From Gibbula magus (Eukaryota; Mollusca; Gastropoda; Trochida; Trochidae), in the NCBI GenBank assembly GCA_936450465.1, contig OW388300.1:20585232-20649231 (forward strand): a stretch of 64,000 bases of DNA, written 5' to 3'. The translations under genes were made by a program, and so were the position numbers. Below, piece by piece: positions 24,816 to 38,175 of the stretch; the stretch's first letter is position 1; every line of letters begins with the position of its first letter. Under the pieces are notes generated by a model. The model ran no database searches and was not told the DNA's origin. It was given only the letters and a program-made list of their open reading frames with translations.

Positions 24816-27800
24816 GTGTTGAGAACGTGGACTGAGTTGTAGACTGTGTTTAAGATGTTGAGAACGTGGACTGAGTTGTAGACTGTGTTTTAGATGTTGA
24901 TAACGTGGACTGAGTTGTAGATTTGTGTTTTATATGTTGGGAACGTGAACGTATACGTACTTGTACAACTGTGTTTTAGATGTTGAGAACGTGGACTGAG
25001 TTGTACAACTGTGTTTTAGATGTTGAGAACGTGAATAAGTTGTACAACTTGCTTTAGATGTTGAGAACGTGGACTGAGTTATTGAACTGTGTTTTAGTTG
25101 TTGAGAACATGGACTGAGTTGTGGAACTGTGTTTTAGTTGTTCAGAACGTGGACTGAGTTTTACAACTGTGTTTTAGATGTTGAGAACGTGGACTGAGTT
25201 GTGGAACTGTGTTTTAGTTGTTGAGAACGTGGACTGAGTTGTATAACTGTGATTTAGTTGTTGGGAACGTGGACTGAGTTATTGAACTGTGTTTTAGTTG
25301 TTGAGAACGTGGACTGAGTTGTGGAACTGTGTTTTAGTTGTTGAGAACGTGGACTGAGTTTTACAACTGTGTTTTAGATGTTGAGAACGTGGACTGAGTT
25401 GTGGAACTGTGTTTTAGTTGTTGAGAACTTGGACTGAGTTGTATAACTGTGATTTAGTTGTTGGGAACGTTGACTGAGTTGTAGAATTGTGTTTTAGATG
25501 TTGAGAACGTGGACTGAGTTGTAGAATTATGTTTTAGATGTTGAGAACGTGAACTGAGTTGTGGAACTGTGTTTTAGTTGTTGAGAACGTGGACTGAGTT
25601 GTACAACTGTATTTTAGATGTTGAGAACGTGGACTGAGCTGTATAACTCTGTTTTAGTTGTTGAGAACGTTGACTGAGTTGTACAACTGTGGTTTAGATG
25701 TTGAGAACGTGGACTGAGTTGTACAACTGTTCGTTAGTTGTTGAGAACGTGGAATGAGTTGTATAACTCTGTTTTAGTTGTTGAGAACGTGGACTGAGTT
25801 GTATAACTCTGTTTTAGTTGTTGAGAACGTGGACTGAGTTGTACAACTGTTCGTTAGTTGTTGAGAACGTGGAATGAGTTGTATAACTCTGTTTTAGTTG
25901 TTGAGAACGTGGACTGAGTTGTATAACTCTGTTTTAGTTGTTGAGAACGTGGACTGAGCTGTATAACTCTGTTTTAGTTGTTGAGAACGTGGACTGAGTT
26001 GTAGATTTGTGTTTTATATGTTTGGAACGTGAACGTATACGTACTTGTAGAACTGTGTTTTAGATGTTGAGAACGTGGACTGAGTTGTACAACTGTGTTT
26101 TAGATGTTGAGAAAGTGGACTGAGTTGTAGAACTGTGTTTTAGATGTTGAGAACGTTAACTGAGTTGTACAACTGTGTTTTGGATGTTGAGAACGTGAAC
26201 GTATACGTAATTGTAGAAGTGTGTTTAAGATGTTGAGAACGTTAACTAAGTTGTACAACTGTGTTTTAAAGATGTTGAGAACGTGAACTGAGTTGTAGAA
26301 CTGTGATTTAGATGACGAGAACGTGGACTGAGTTGTAGAAGTGTGTTTCAGTTGTTGAGAACGTGGACTGAGTTGTACAACTGTATTTTAGATGTTTAGA
26401 ACGTGGACTGAGTTGCGGAACTGTGTTTTAGTTGTTGAGAACGTGGACTGAGTTGTACAACTGTGTTTTAGATGTTTAGAACGTGGACTGAGTTGTACAA
26501 CTGTGGTTTAGATGTTAAGAACGTTAACTGAGTTGTATAACTCTGTTTTAGTTGTTGAGAACGTGGACTGAGTTGTACAACTGTTCGTTAGTTGTTGAGA
26601 ACGTGGACTGAGCTGTATAACTCTGTTTTAGTTGTTGAGAACGTGGACTGAGTTGTAGACTGTGTTTTAGATGTTGATAACGTGGACTGAGTTGTAGATT
26701 TGTGTTTTATATGTTGGGAACGTGAACGTAAACGTACTTGTACAACTGTGTTTTAGATGTTGAGAACGTGGACTGAGTTGTACAACTGTGTTTTAGATGT
26801 TGAGAACGTGAATAAGTTGTACAACTGTGCTTTAGATGTTGAGAACGTGGACTGAGTTATTTAACTGTGTTTTAGTTGTTGAGAACATGGACTGAGTTGT
26901 GGAACTGTGTTTTAGTTGTTCAGAACGTGGACTGAGTTTTACAACTGTGTTTTAGATGTTGAGAACGTGGACTGAGTTGTGGAACTGTGTTTTAGTTGTT
27001 GAGAACGTGGACTGAGTTGTGGAACTGTGTTTTAGTTGTTGAGAACGTGGACTGAGTTTTACAACTGTGTTTTAGATGTTGAGAACGTGGACTGAGTTGT
27101 GGAACTGTGTTTTAGTTGTTGAGAACTTGGACTGAGTTGTATAACTGTGATTTAGTTGTTGGGAACGTTGACTGAGTTGTAGAATTGTGTTTTAGATGTT
27201 GAGAACGTGGACTGAGTTGTAGAATTATGTTTTAGATGTTGAGAACGTGAACTGAGTTGTGGAACTGTGTTTTAGTTGTTGAGAACGTGGACTGAGTTGT
27301 ACAACTGTATTTTAGATGTTGAGAACGTGGACTGAGCTGTATAACTCTGTTTTAGTTGTTGAGAACGTTGACTGAGTTGTACAACTGTGGTTTAGATGTT
27401 GAGAACGTGAACTGAGTTGTATAACTCTGTTTTAGTTGTTGAGAACGTGGACTGAGTTGTACAACTGTTCGTTAGTTGTTGAGAACGTGGACTGAGTTGT
27501 ATAACTCTGTTTTAGTTGTTGAGAACGTGGACTGAGTTGTATAACTCTGTTTTAGTTGTTGAGAACGTGGACTGAGCTGTATAACTCTGTTTTAGTTGTT
27601 GAGAACGTGGACTGAGTTGTAGATTTGTGTTTTATATGTTTGGAACGTGAACGTATACGTACTTGTAGAACTGTGTTTTAGTTGTTGAGAACGTGGACTG
27701 AGTTGTACAACTGTGTTTTAGATGTTGAGAAAGTGGACTGAGTTGTAGAACTGTGTTATAGATGTTGAGAACGTTAACTGAGTTGTACAACTGTGTTTTG

Positions 27801-30800
27801 GATGTTGAGAACGTGAACGTATACGTAATTGTAGAAGTGTGTTTTAGATGTTGAGAACGTTAACTAAGTTGTACAACTGTGTTTTAAAGATGTTGAGAAC
27901 GTGAACTGAGTTGTAGAACTGTGATTTAGATGACGAGAACGTGGACTGAGTTGTAGAAGTGTGTTTCAGTTGTTGAGAACGTGGACTGAGTTGTACAACT
28001 GTATTTTAGATGTTTAGAACGTGGACTGAGTTGCGGAACTGTGTTTTAGTTGTTGAGAACGTGGACTGAGTTGTACAACTGTGTTTTAGATGTTTAGAAC
28101 GTGGACTGAGTTGTACAACTGTGGTTTAGATGTTGAGAACGTTAACTGAGTTGTATAACTCTGTTTTAGTTGTTGAGAACGTGGACTGAGTTGTACAACT
28201 GTTCGTTAGTTGTTGAGAACGTGGACTGAGCTGTATAACTCTGTTTTAGTTGTTGAGAACGTGGACTGAGTTGTGGAACTGTGTTTTAGTTGTTGAGAAC
28301 GTGGACTGAGTTGTACAACTGTATTTTAGATGTTTAGAACGTGGACTGAGTTGTACAACTGTGGTTTAGATGTTGAGAACGTTAACTGAGTTGTATAACT
28401 CTGTTTTAGTTGTTGAGAACGTGGACTGAGTTGTACAACTGTGATTTAGATGACGAGAACGTGGACTGAGTTATGGAACTGTGTTTTAGTTGTTGAGAAC
28501 GTGGACTGATTTGAACAACTGTATTTTTGATGTTGAGAACGTGGACTGAGTTGTACAACTGTGTTTTAGATGTTGAGAACGTGAACTGAGTTGTACAACT
28601 GTGTTTTAGTTGTTGAGAACGTGAACTGAGTTGTACAACTGTGATTTAGATGACGAGAACGTGGACTGAGTTATGGAACTGTGTTTTAGTTGTTGAGAAC
28701 GTGGACTGATTTGAACAACTGTATTTTTGATGTTGAGAACGTGGACTGAGTTGTACAACTGTGTTTTAGATGTTGAGAACGTGAACTGAGTTGTACAACT
28801 GTGTTTTAGTTGTTGAGAACGTGAACTGAGTTGTACAACTGTGTGTTAGTTGTTGAGAACGTGGACTGAGTTGTGCAACTGTGTTTTAGTTGTTGAGAAC
28901 GCGAACTGAGTTGTAAATTGTGTTTTAAATGTTGAGAACGTGGACTGAGTTGTAGAATTGTGTTTTAAATGTTGAGAACGTGGACTGAGTTGTATAACTG
29001 TGTTTTAGTTGTTGAGAACGTGGACTGAGTTGTATAACTGTGTTTTAGTTGTTGAGAACGTGGACTGAGTTGTGCAACTGTGTTTTGGTTGTTGAGAACG
29101 TGAACGTATACGTAATTGTACAACTGTACATGTGGTTTAGATGTTGAGAACGTGGACTAAGTTGTGGAACTGTGTTTTAGTTGTTGAGAACGTGGACTGA
29201 ATTGTACAACTGTGTTTGAGTTGTTGAGAACAAGGAATGAGTTGTATAAGTGTGTTTTAGATGTTAAGAAAGTGAATCAAGTTTTACAACTGTGATTCAG
29301 ATGTTGAGAACGTGTACTGAGTTGTGGAACTTTGTTTTAAATGTTGAGAACGTGGACTGAGTTGTATAACTGTGTTTTAGATGTTGAGAAAGTGGACTGA
29401 GTTGTGGAACTATGTTTGAGATGATGAGAACGTGAATCAAGTTGTAGACTGTGTTTAAGATATTGAGAACGTGGACTGAGTTGAAGAACTGTGTTTTAGA
29501 TTTTGAGAAAGGGAATCAAGTTGTAGAACTGTGTTTAAGATGTTGAGAACGTGGACTGAGTTGTATAACTGTGTTTGAGTTGTTGAGAACAAGGAATGAG
29601 TTGTAGAATTGTGTTTAGATGTTATAAGAAAGTGAATCAAGTTGTATAACTGTGATTCAGATGTTGAGAACGTGGACTGAGTTGTTGAACTGTGTTTTAA
29701 ATGTTGATAACGTGGACTGAGTTGTATAACTGTGTTTTAGATGTTGAGAATGTGGACTGAGATGTGGAACTGTGTTTTAGATGTTGAGAACGTGAACTGA
29801 GTTGTGCAACTGTGTTTTAGTTGTTGAGAACGTGGACTGAGTTGTGCAACTGTGTTTTAGTTGTTGAGAACGCGAACTGAGTTGTATAACTCTGTTTTAG
29901 TTGTTGAAAACGTGGACTGAGTTGTAGAATTGTGTTTTAAATGTTGAGAACGTGGACTGAGTTGTATAACTGTGTTTTAGTTGTTGAGAACGTGGACTGA
30001 GTTGTGCAACTGTGTTTTAGTTGTTGAGAACGCGAACTGAGTTGTATAACTCTGTTTTAGTTGTTGAAAACGTGGACTGAGTTGAAGAACTGTGTTTTAG
30101 ATTTTGAGAACGTGGACTTAGTTGAAGAACTGTGTTTTAGATTTTGAGAAAGGGAATCAAGTTGTAGAACTGTGTTTTAGATGTTGAGAACGTGGACTGA
30201 GTTGTACAACTGTGTTTGAGTTGTTGAGAACAAGGAATGAGTTGTATAAGTGTGTTTTAGATGTTAAGAAAGTGAATCAAGTTGTACAACTGTGATTCAG
30301 ATGTTGAGAACGTGTACTGAGTTGTGGAACTGTGATTTAGATGTTGAGAAAGTGGACTGAGTTGTGGAACTATGTTTGAGATGATGAGAACGTGAATCAA
30401 GTTGTAGACTGTGTTTAAGATATTGAGAACGTGGACTGAGTTGAAGAACTGTGTTTTAGATTTTGAGAAAGGAATCAAGTTGTAGAACTGTGATTTAGAT
30501 GTTGAGAACGTGGACTGAGTTGTATAACTGTGTTTGAGTTGTTGAGAACAAGGAATGAGTTGTAGAATTGTGTTTAGATGTTATAAGGAAGTGAATCAAG
30601 TTGTATAACTGTGATTCAGATGTTGAGAACGTGGACTGAGTTGTTGAACTGTGTTTTAAATGTTGATAACGTGGACTGAGTTGTATAACTGTGTTTTAGA
30701 TGTTGAGAATGTGGACTGAGATGTACAACTGTGTTTTAGTTGTTGAGAACGTGAACTGAGTTGTACAACTGTGTGTTTGAGTTGTTGAGAACGTGAACTG

Positions 30801-33800
30801 AGTTGTAGAACTGTGTTTTAGTTGTTGAGAACGTGAACTTAGTTGTACAACTGTGTGTTTTAGATGTTGGGAACGTGGACTGAGTTGAAGAACTGTGTTT
30901 TAGATGTTGAGAACGTGGACTGTGTTGAAGAACTGTGTTTTAGATGTTGAGAACGTGGACTGTGTTGTATAACTGTGTTTTACATGTTAAGAAAGTGAAT
31001 CAAGTTGTACAACTGTGTTTTAGTTTTTCAGAACGTGAATCAAGTTGTAGACTGTGTTTTAGATGTTGAGAATGTGAACTGAGTTGTGGAACTGTGTTTT
31101 AGATGTTGAGAATGTGGACTGAGTTGTGGAACTATGTTTGAGATGATGAGAACGTGAATCAAGTTGTAGACTGTGTTTTAGATGTTGAGAACGTGAACTG
31201 AGTTGTGGAACTGTGTTTTAGATGTTGAGGACGTGGACTGAGTTGTAGACGTGTATTTTAGTTGTTGAGGATTTTGACTGAGTTGTATAAGTGTATTTTA
31301 GTTGTTGAGAACGTGGAATGAGTTGAAGAACTGTGATTTAGATGTTGAGAACGTGGACTGAGTTATGGAAGTGTGTTTGAGTTGTTTACCACGTTGACTG
31401 AGTTGAATAACTGTGTTTTAGATGTTGCGAATGTGGACTGAGTTGTAGAACTATGTTTGAGATGTTGAGAACGTGGACTGAGTTGTACATCTGTGTTTTA
31501 GTTATTGAGAACTTTGACTGAGTTGTATAACTGTGTTTTAGATGTTGAGAACGTGGACTGACTTGTGGAACTGTGTTTTAGATGTTGAGAACGTTAACTA
31601 AGTTGTACAACTGTGATTTAGATGTTGGGAACGTGAATGTATACGTAATTGTAGAATTGTGTTTAAGTTGTTGAGAACGTGGACTGAGTTGAACAACTGT
31701 GATTTAGATGTTGAAAACGTGGACTGAGTTGTATAACTGTGTTTTAGATGTTGAGAACGTGGACTGAGTTGTAGAACTGTGATTTAGATGTTACGAACTT
31801 GGACTGAGTTGTAGACTGAGTTGTGGAACTGTGTTTTAGATGTTGAGAACGTTGACTGAGTTGTACAACTGTGTTTTAGTTGTTGAAAACTTGGACTGAG
31901 TTGTTTAACTGTGTTTTAGATGTTGAGAACGTTGACGGAGTTGTGGAACTGTGTTTTAGATGTTGAGAACGTGAACGTATACGTAATTGTAGAATTGTAT
32001 TTTAGTTGTTGAGAACGTGAACTGAGTTGTACAACTGTGTTTTAGTTGTTGAAAACGTTGACTGAGTAGTAAAACTGTGTTTAAGATGTTGAGAACGTGG
32101 ACCGAGTTGAACAACTGTGATGTAGATGTTGAAAACGTGGACTGAGTTGTAAAACTGTGTTTTAGATGTTGAGAACGTGGACTGAGTTGTGGAACTGTGT
32201 TTTAGATGTTGAGAACGTTGACTGAGTTGTACAACTGTGTTTTAGTTGTTGAAAACTTGGACTGAGTTGTTTAACTGTGTTTTAGATGTTGAGAACGTTG
32301 ACGGAGTTGTGGAACTGTGTTTTAGATGTTGAGAACGTGAACGTATACGTAATTGTAGAATTGTATTTTAGATGTTGAGAACGTGAACTGAGTTGAACAA
32401 CTGTGATTTAGATGTTGAAAACGTGGACTGAGTTGTATAACTGTGTTTTAGATGTTGAGAACGTGGACTGAGTTGTAGAACTGTGATTTAGATGTTACGA
32501 ACTTGGACTGAGTTGTGGACTGAGTTGTGGAACTGTGTTTTAGATGTTGAGAACGTTGACTGAGTTGTACAACTGTGTTTTAGTTGTTGAAAACTTGGAC
32601 TGAGTTGTTTAACTGTGTTTTAGATGTTGAGAACGTTGACGGAGTTGTGGAACTGTGTTTTAGATGTTGAGAACGTGAACGTATACGTAATTGTAGAATT
32701 GTATTTTAGTTGTTGAGAACGTGAACTGAGTTGTACAACTGTGTTTTAGTTGTTGAAAACGTTGACTGAGTAGTAAAACTGTGTTTAAGATGTTGAGAAC
32801 GTGGACCGAGTTGAACAACTGTGATGTAGATGTTGAGGACGTGGACTGAGTTGTAGACGTGTATTTTAGTTGTTGAGGATTTTGACTGAGTTGTATAAGT
32901 GTATTTTAGTTGTTGAGAACGTGGAATGAGTTGAAGAACTGTGATTTAGATGTTGAGAACGTGGACTGAGTTATGGAAGTGTGTTTGAGTTGTTTACCAC
33001 GTTGACTGAGTTGAATAACTGTGTTTTAGATGTTGCGAATGTGGACTGAGTTGTAGAACTATGTTTGAGATGTTGAGAACGTGGACTGAGTTGTACATCT
33101 GTGTTTTAGTTATTGAGAACTTTGACTGAGTTGTATAACTGTGTTTTAGATGTTGAGAACGTGGACTGACTTGTGGAACTGTGTTTTAGATGTTGAGAAC
33201 GTTAACTAAGTTGTACAACTGTGATTTAGATGTTGGGAACGTGAATGTATACGTAATTGTAGAATTGTGTTTAAGTTGTTGAGAACGTGGACTGAGTTGA
33301 ACAACTGTGATTTAGATGTTGAAAACGTGGACTGAGTTGTATAACTGTGTTTTAGATGTTGAGAACGTGGACTGAGTTGTAGAACTGTGATTTAGATGTT
33401 ACGAACTTGGACTGAGTTGTAGACTGAGTTGTGGAACTGTGTTTTAGATGTTGAGAACGTTGACTGAGTTGTACAACTGTGTTTTAGTTGTTGAAAACTT
33501 GGACTGAGTTGTTTAACTGTGTTTTAGATGTTGAGAACGTTGACGGAGTTGTGGAACTGTGTTTTAGATGTTGAGAACGTGAACGTATACGTAATTGTAG
33601 AATTGTATTTTAGTTGTTGAGAACGTGAACTGAGTTGTACAACTGTGTTTTAGTTGTTGAAAACGTTGACTGAGTAGTAAAACTGTGTTTAAGATGTTGA
33701 GAACGTGGACCGAGTTGAACAACTGTGATGTAGATGTTGAAAACGTGGACTGAGTTGTAAAACTGTGTTTTAGATGTTGAGAACGTGGACTGAGTTGTGG

Positions 33801-34889
33801 AACTGTGTTTTAGATGTTGAGAACGTTGACTGAGTTGTACAACTGTGTTTTAGTTGTTGAAAACTTGGACTGAGTTGTTTAACTGTGTTTTAGATGTTGA
33901 GAACGTTGACGGAGTTGTGGAACTGTGTTTTAGATGTTGAGAACGTGAACGTATACGTAATTGTAGAATTGTATTTTAGATGTTGAGAACGTGAACTGAG
34001 TTGAACAACTGTGATTTAGATGTTGAAAACGTGGACTGAGTTGTATAACTGTGTTTTAGATGTTGAGAACGTGGACTGAGTTGTAGAACTGTGATTTAGA
34101 TGTTACGAACTTGGACTGAGTTGTGGACTGAGTTGTGGAACTGTGTTTTAGATGTTGAGAACGTTGACTGAGTTGTACAACTGTGTTTTAGTTGTTGAAA
34201 ACTTGGACTGAGTTGTTTAACTGTGTTTTAGATGTTGAGAACGTTGACGGAGTTGTGGAACTGTGTTTTAGATGTTGAGAACGTGAACGTATACGTAATT
34301 GTAGAATTGTATTTTAGTTGTTGAGAACGTGAACTGAGTTGTACAACTGTGTTTTAGTTGTTGAAAACGTTGACTGAGTAGTAAAACTGTGTTTAAGATG
34401 TTGAGAACGTGGACCGAGTTGAACAACTGTGATGTAGATGTTGAAAACGTGGACTGAGTTGTAAAACTGTGTTTTAGATGTTGAGAACGTGGACTGAGTT
34501 GTGGAACTGTGTTTTAGATGTTGAGAACGTTGACTGAGTTGTACAACTGTGTTTTAGTTGTTGAAAACTTGGACTGAGTTGTTTAACTGTGTTTTAGATG
34601 TTGAGAACGTTGACGGAGTTGTGGAACTGTGTTTTAGATGTTGAGAACGTGAACGTATACGTAATTGTAGAATTGTATTTTAGTTGTTGAGAACGTGAAC
34701 TGAGTTGTACAACTGTGTTTTAGTTGTTGAAAACGTTGACTGAGTAGTAAAACTGTGTTTAAGATGTTGAGAACGTGGACCGAGTTGAACAACTGTGATT
34801 TAGATGTTGAAAACGTGGACTGAGTTGTAAAACTGTGTTTTAGATGTTGAGAACGTGGACTGAGTTGTAGAACTGTGATTTAGATGTTA
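24816..34889 (-). repeat. right arm: 40-bp minisatellite array, inverted relative to the left arm
   Basis: About 10 kb of the reverse complement of the left-arm monomer: TGTTTTAGATG, TTGAGAACG, TGGACTGAG, then the dyad AGTTGTACAACT. It has strong higher-order structure. Blocks at 24.88-26.04 kb recur about 1.62-1.78 kb downstream (26.64-27.67 kb). A block at about 31.23-31.99 kb recurs about 1.61 kb later (32.83-33.60 kb). The marker phrase GAACGTATACGTAATTGTAG appears near 31975, 32340, 32690, 33587, 33950, 34288 and 34650. Frames inside are accidental. Confidence 0.97.
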
Positions 34890-34902
34890 TAGGAATATTC
34901 CA

Positions 34903-36690
34903 GCTTAATTTCAAATTTTTTCCCATAAAAGATTGAGTTATCAGGTATTTTCTCACAAAATATATGTGTATTTGGTCAATGGGTTAAATAATTACATCAA
35001 ATATAAACCGTCACTTTGGCTCGACGTGGGCGCCGCCATCTTTCTTGAAAATCTGCGGTAAATGACACACCAACGATTGTAAACTCCGTACATCATTGTG
35101 CGGTAGAGTTTGTACAATAAACTAGACCCACTCTCTGTTTGCGCTGCGCACTTGCAATCGTGTGATGTGAATACGACTGATTAAAACCCCGTAGTGACAA
35201 TAAAATACAGGGACATTCGATCATGTCGCTGAATACATCATCTTTTATATTCCATCAGTTCTTCAAGGCTGTTTATTTGAATGAAACATTCACATAACAC
35301 GTAAGTCTTGTTCGCGCATGCGCATTGTTAAGTCAAGCACCATGACTAAGAAAATTAGCCAGTTACAAATCAAATAATATTTCCAGATATCGTAATGGAT
35401 ATTAAATTGGTAATAAATTAGTAAATTTATCAACTAGGCCTTCTTGAGGGGCAATGAAATGTTTGTCAACGTCGAGAAAGAAATTTTGACACTCGTTTTA
35501 TTTGCATTCGTTGACCTGCAGTTTGTGATTTTAAATACCTGAGGCAGTTTTCAAATGGTTAATATATAATTATTTGTGGTTCATTCAGCAATTTATTTTT
35601 AGACAGAACCCCGTTTTGACTATTTATCAAATAATAAACCTTTCCTAAGTAGAATAAAATAATGATAAAATTTATAGTTGAGTAATTTCATTTTTTAGGA
35701 TTATAAAATTGTTTGATATACATACATTTGTAAATAAATAATTGAACCTGCCTCAAGTATCTGTATTTCAATTAGTATATATCTGTAATTAAGTCCAAAT
35801 ACACAATTCCACACTAACATATGTGTAGTTAATTGGTAACTTGTAACGATCAATTCTTATTTTATTTCAGGAGTTTCAAAATACCTTGTAAATAGTCATA
35901 TTGTTTAAATTACAATTATAATTAAAAAAACGTAATCACCTAATTTTCAATCACAATGCAATGTCGAGTGTAAGGGACTTCGTAGGAGGATATCCGATTC
36001 GTAGGAGAATTTTTCGGTGAATTCGTCGGAGGATTTTTTGGTTTTGAAATACTGGATGATCGGCAATATTTATTTTGATTATATATTTAATTTGTTGTTT
36101 TAATGAATAAAGTAATCTGGTAAGTATGAACTTTATTCATTGTAACAATCATATCAGCAGTGATTTGACGATTAACAGGTGTCGCTGAAGATGAGAAGAC
36201 TAATTTTTATCAGTGAACTAAGAATAAGATTACGTGACCGTAAGTAAGTAACAATTAGCCTATCAATCAGTGCTGTTCTCAGATTAATGTCATATAAAAT
36301 GACAAAATCGTAATTAAGTAACTTCATTATAATAATCCTCCTGCGAATTCATCGAGATATCCTCCTACGAACTGGAATGGACTGCTTAATACTTTCATCT
36401 TGTCAAAAGTTTAATGATGAATTAATCCCTAAAATATATATTCTGTCGTTAAAATGAAATACATGTACCTGGATATAGTGGATAATTCTGCAGACGAATG
36501 TATATTTCTAAAATTTCACTTGCACATTATACAATTGTCTATACGGGAACCAGTGATTTCGTAGGAGAGACCTATCGTGGTTTCGTTGGAGTGTCATAAT
36601 ATGTTTGTTAATTCAGTAATCAGTACCTTAACACTATTAACGCTAAGCAATTGAATAAGTTGAAATACTGATGGATATTTATAATAATAT
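34903..36690. other. interior of the 4.66-kb element, left part
   Basis: AT-rich with no coding frame recognised. There is a group of short phrases of the type TTCGTAGGAG.ATATCC and CATCGAGATATCCTCCTACG (about 35980-36040 and 36340-36370), in opposite orientations. This suggests a small inverted-repeat unit. Confidence 0.4.
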
Positions 36691-36694
36691 GGCT

Positions 36695-37945
36695 TAAAAG
36701 GAGGGTTCTATCAGAGTATTTTTTGTGGAAACGATATTCGAAAGGATGTTCTCGTTTACACAAATATGATATAAATACATGATAAAAACACAGTAAAATT
36801 AAAATATATTAATGAAGTTAATATTTTGATGACTTTATATTTCATAACTTGATAAAGACAAGCGACATTCTATATATACAACGCAAGTAATGAAGTGTAT
36901 CACATATTGGAGCAAGTTAATTATCATGGACAACAGAAGATTACCAAAACAGACTTATCAAATGTTATATAATCTTGATCTTTCGGAACGAGCTTCATGG
37001 GTCTCATATTTAAAGGACATTTTATATAAATTGGGATTTGGAATCGTATGGATTACGCAAGATTTTGGAAGCCGTGAACATTTCTTATTGGAAGTTAAAC
37101 AACGTATCAAGGATATCGACATGCAGTAATGGCGCTCAAATATTTCTGAAAATTCTCGACTTAATTCATACCTAATCTTCAAATCATTACTACATGTAGA
37201 GTGCCATCTCCTTCTCAATATTCAAGAGCAAGTGTATCGGCAAGCTTTAAGTCGTTTTAGATGTTGTAATGAGCTGGTATTGATATCGAATGCAGATTAT
37301 GTACTCATTGTTTATGTCATGGATAAAATTATATTGAAAATGAATTTCACTTTTTATTGATATGTGTCGCATTAACTGATTTACGTAAAAAGTATATCAA
37401 TTATAAATATATTGTAAATACATCACAGGAATATTTTATCAACTTAATGAATTCCAAGTGTCAATCAACTATTTTGAATCTTGGAAAATACATATATTTT
37501 GCATTTAAACTTTATGGTTAGCTACATAAATAAATTTAACAGTAGTGAAATTTGGTATTTACAAAAAAGATATGTAAAATATACGTTGTACATACTTAAT
37601 TATGATTGGGGCAAGTGTTTATGTTATACTTTTGTAAAACAAATATTTGTAACTTAAAATTGAAATGTTATATCATATGGGCCTGTGGCCTTTTTGACAG
37701 AATAAACTATCATCATCAAAGACAAGCGCATATTTGTTGAAAAATAAAAAAAATGAGAACTGAAGCATTCATCGGCGCTGCGAAAACCTCGCTACGGACA
37801 AAACGCATATTGTTTATTCGTTTTAGTATATGTTATGTGTTACTAATGTGAATTTTCTGTCATTGTATATGTTTAATTTTCAAAAAAGTATAAAATTGGG
37901 TTAAATATATAGCGTGAATCCATTATGGCGGATGCTGCCGATAGA
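36695..37945. repeat. interspersed repeat, split by a LINE insertion
   Basis: GGAGGGTTCTATCAGAGTAT and GGAAACGATATTCG (36700-36740) and ATGGCGGATGC (37924) match the same order of blocks in an uninterrupted copy at 54990-55255 (GGAGGGTTCCTTTAAGGTGT, GAAACGAAATTTG, ATGGCGGATACC). The LINE at 36865-37717 sits in the middle. Confidence 0.55.
36865..37717 (+). mobile_element. 5'-truncated LINE fragment with 11-bp target duplication
   Basis: Flanked by AAAGACAAGCG at 36854-36864 and 37718-37728. The plus strand encodes a decayed LINE C-terminus: KCITYWSKLI, then SERASWVSYLKDILYKLGFG (aligning with the same region of the LINE at 2162, SSTWIREIKHILETNGFG), a stop at 37127, and in shifted frames CRLCTHCLCH, IENEFHFLLICVA and LRKKYI. 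The 3' end has GGGCCTGTGGCC, AATAAACT and an ATC tandem tail. It is dead but clearly bounded. Confidence 0.85.
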
Positions 37946-38175
37946 TCGGTGATAGAACTTTATTCTATAAATATGATAAATTGGACATTTAAGTATAAAA
38001 TGAAATTCATCTTCGATATCGTTTTTACACATTTGGCATTTACGACTTGCATAATCTAAATTTTGGTATCTGCCGGTTTCTACCGCTAAATTATGGGAGC
38101 TAACTCGATCAGGGGTGTCTTGATATACTTGTTTATTGTCCTTTACTTTGTCGGCTACTTACCGTTTTTATCTTC
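37920..38175 (-). pseudogene. LINE C-terminal fragment (minus strand)
   Basis: Minus-strand translation gives RVSSHNLAVETGRYQNLDYA, then SRKCQMCKNDIEDEFHFILK and CPIYHIYR. This is the LINE C-terminal Cys/His knuckle (CxxC...EDEFHF...CP) seen in the other copies, with no tail and no upstream domain recognised. Confidence 0.8.
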
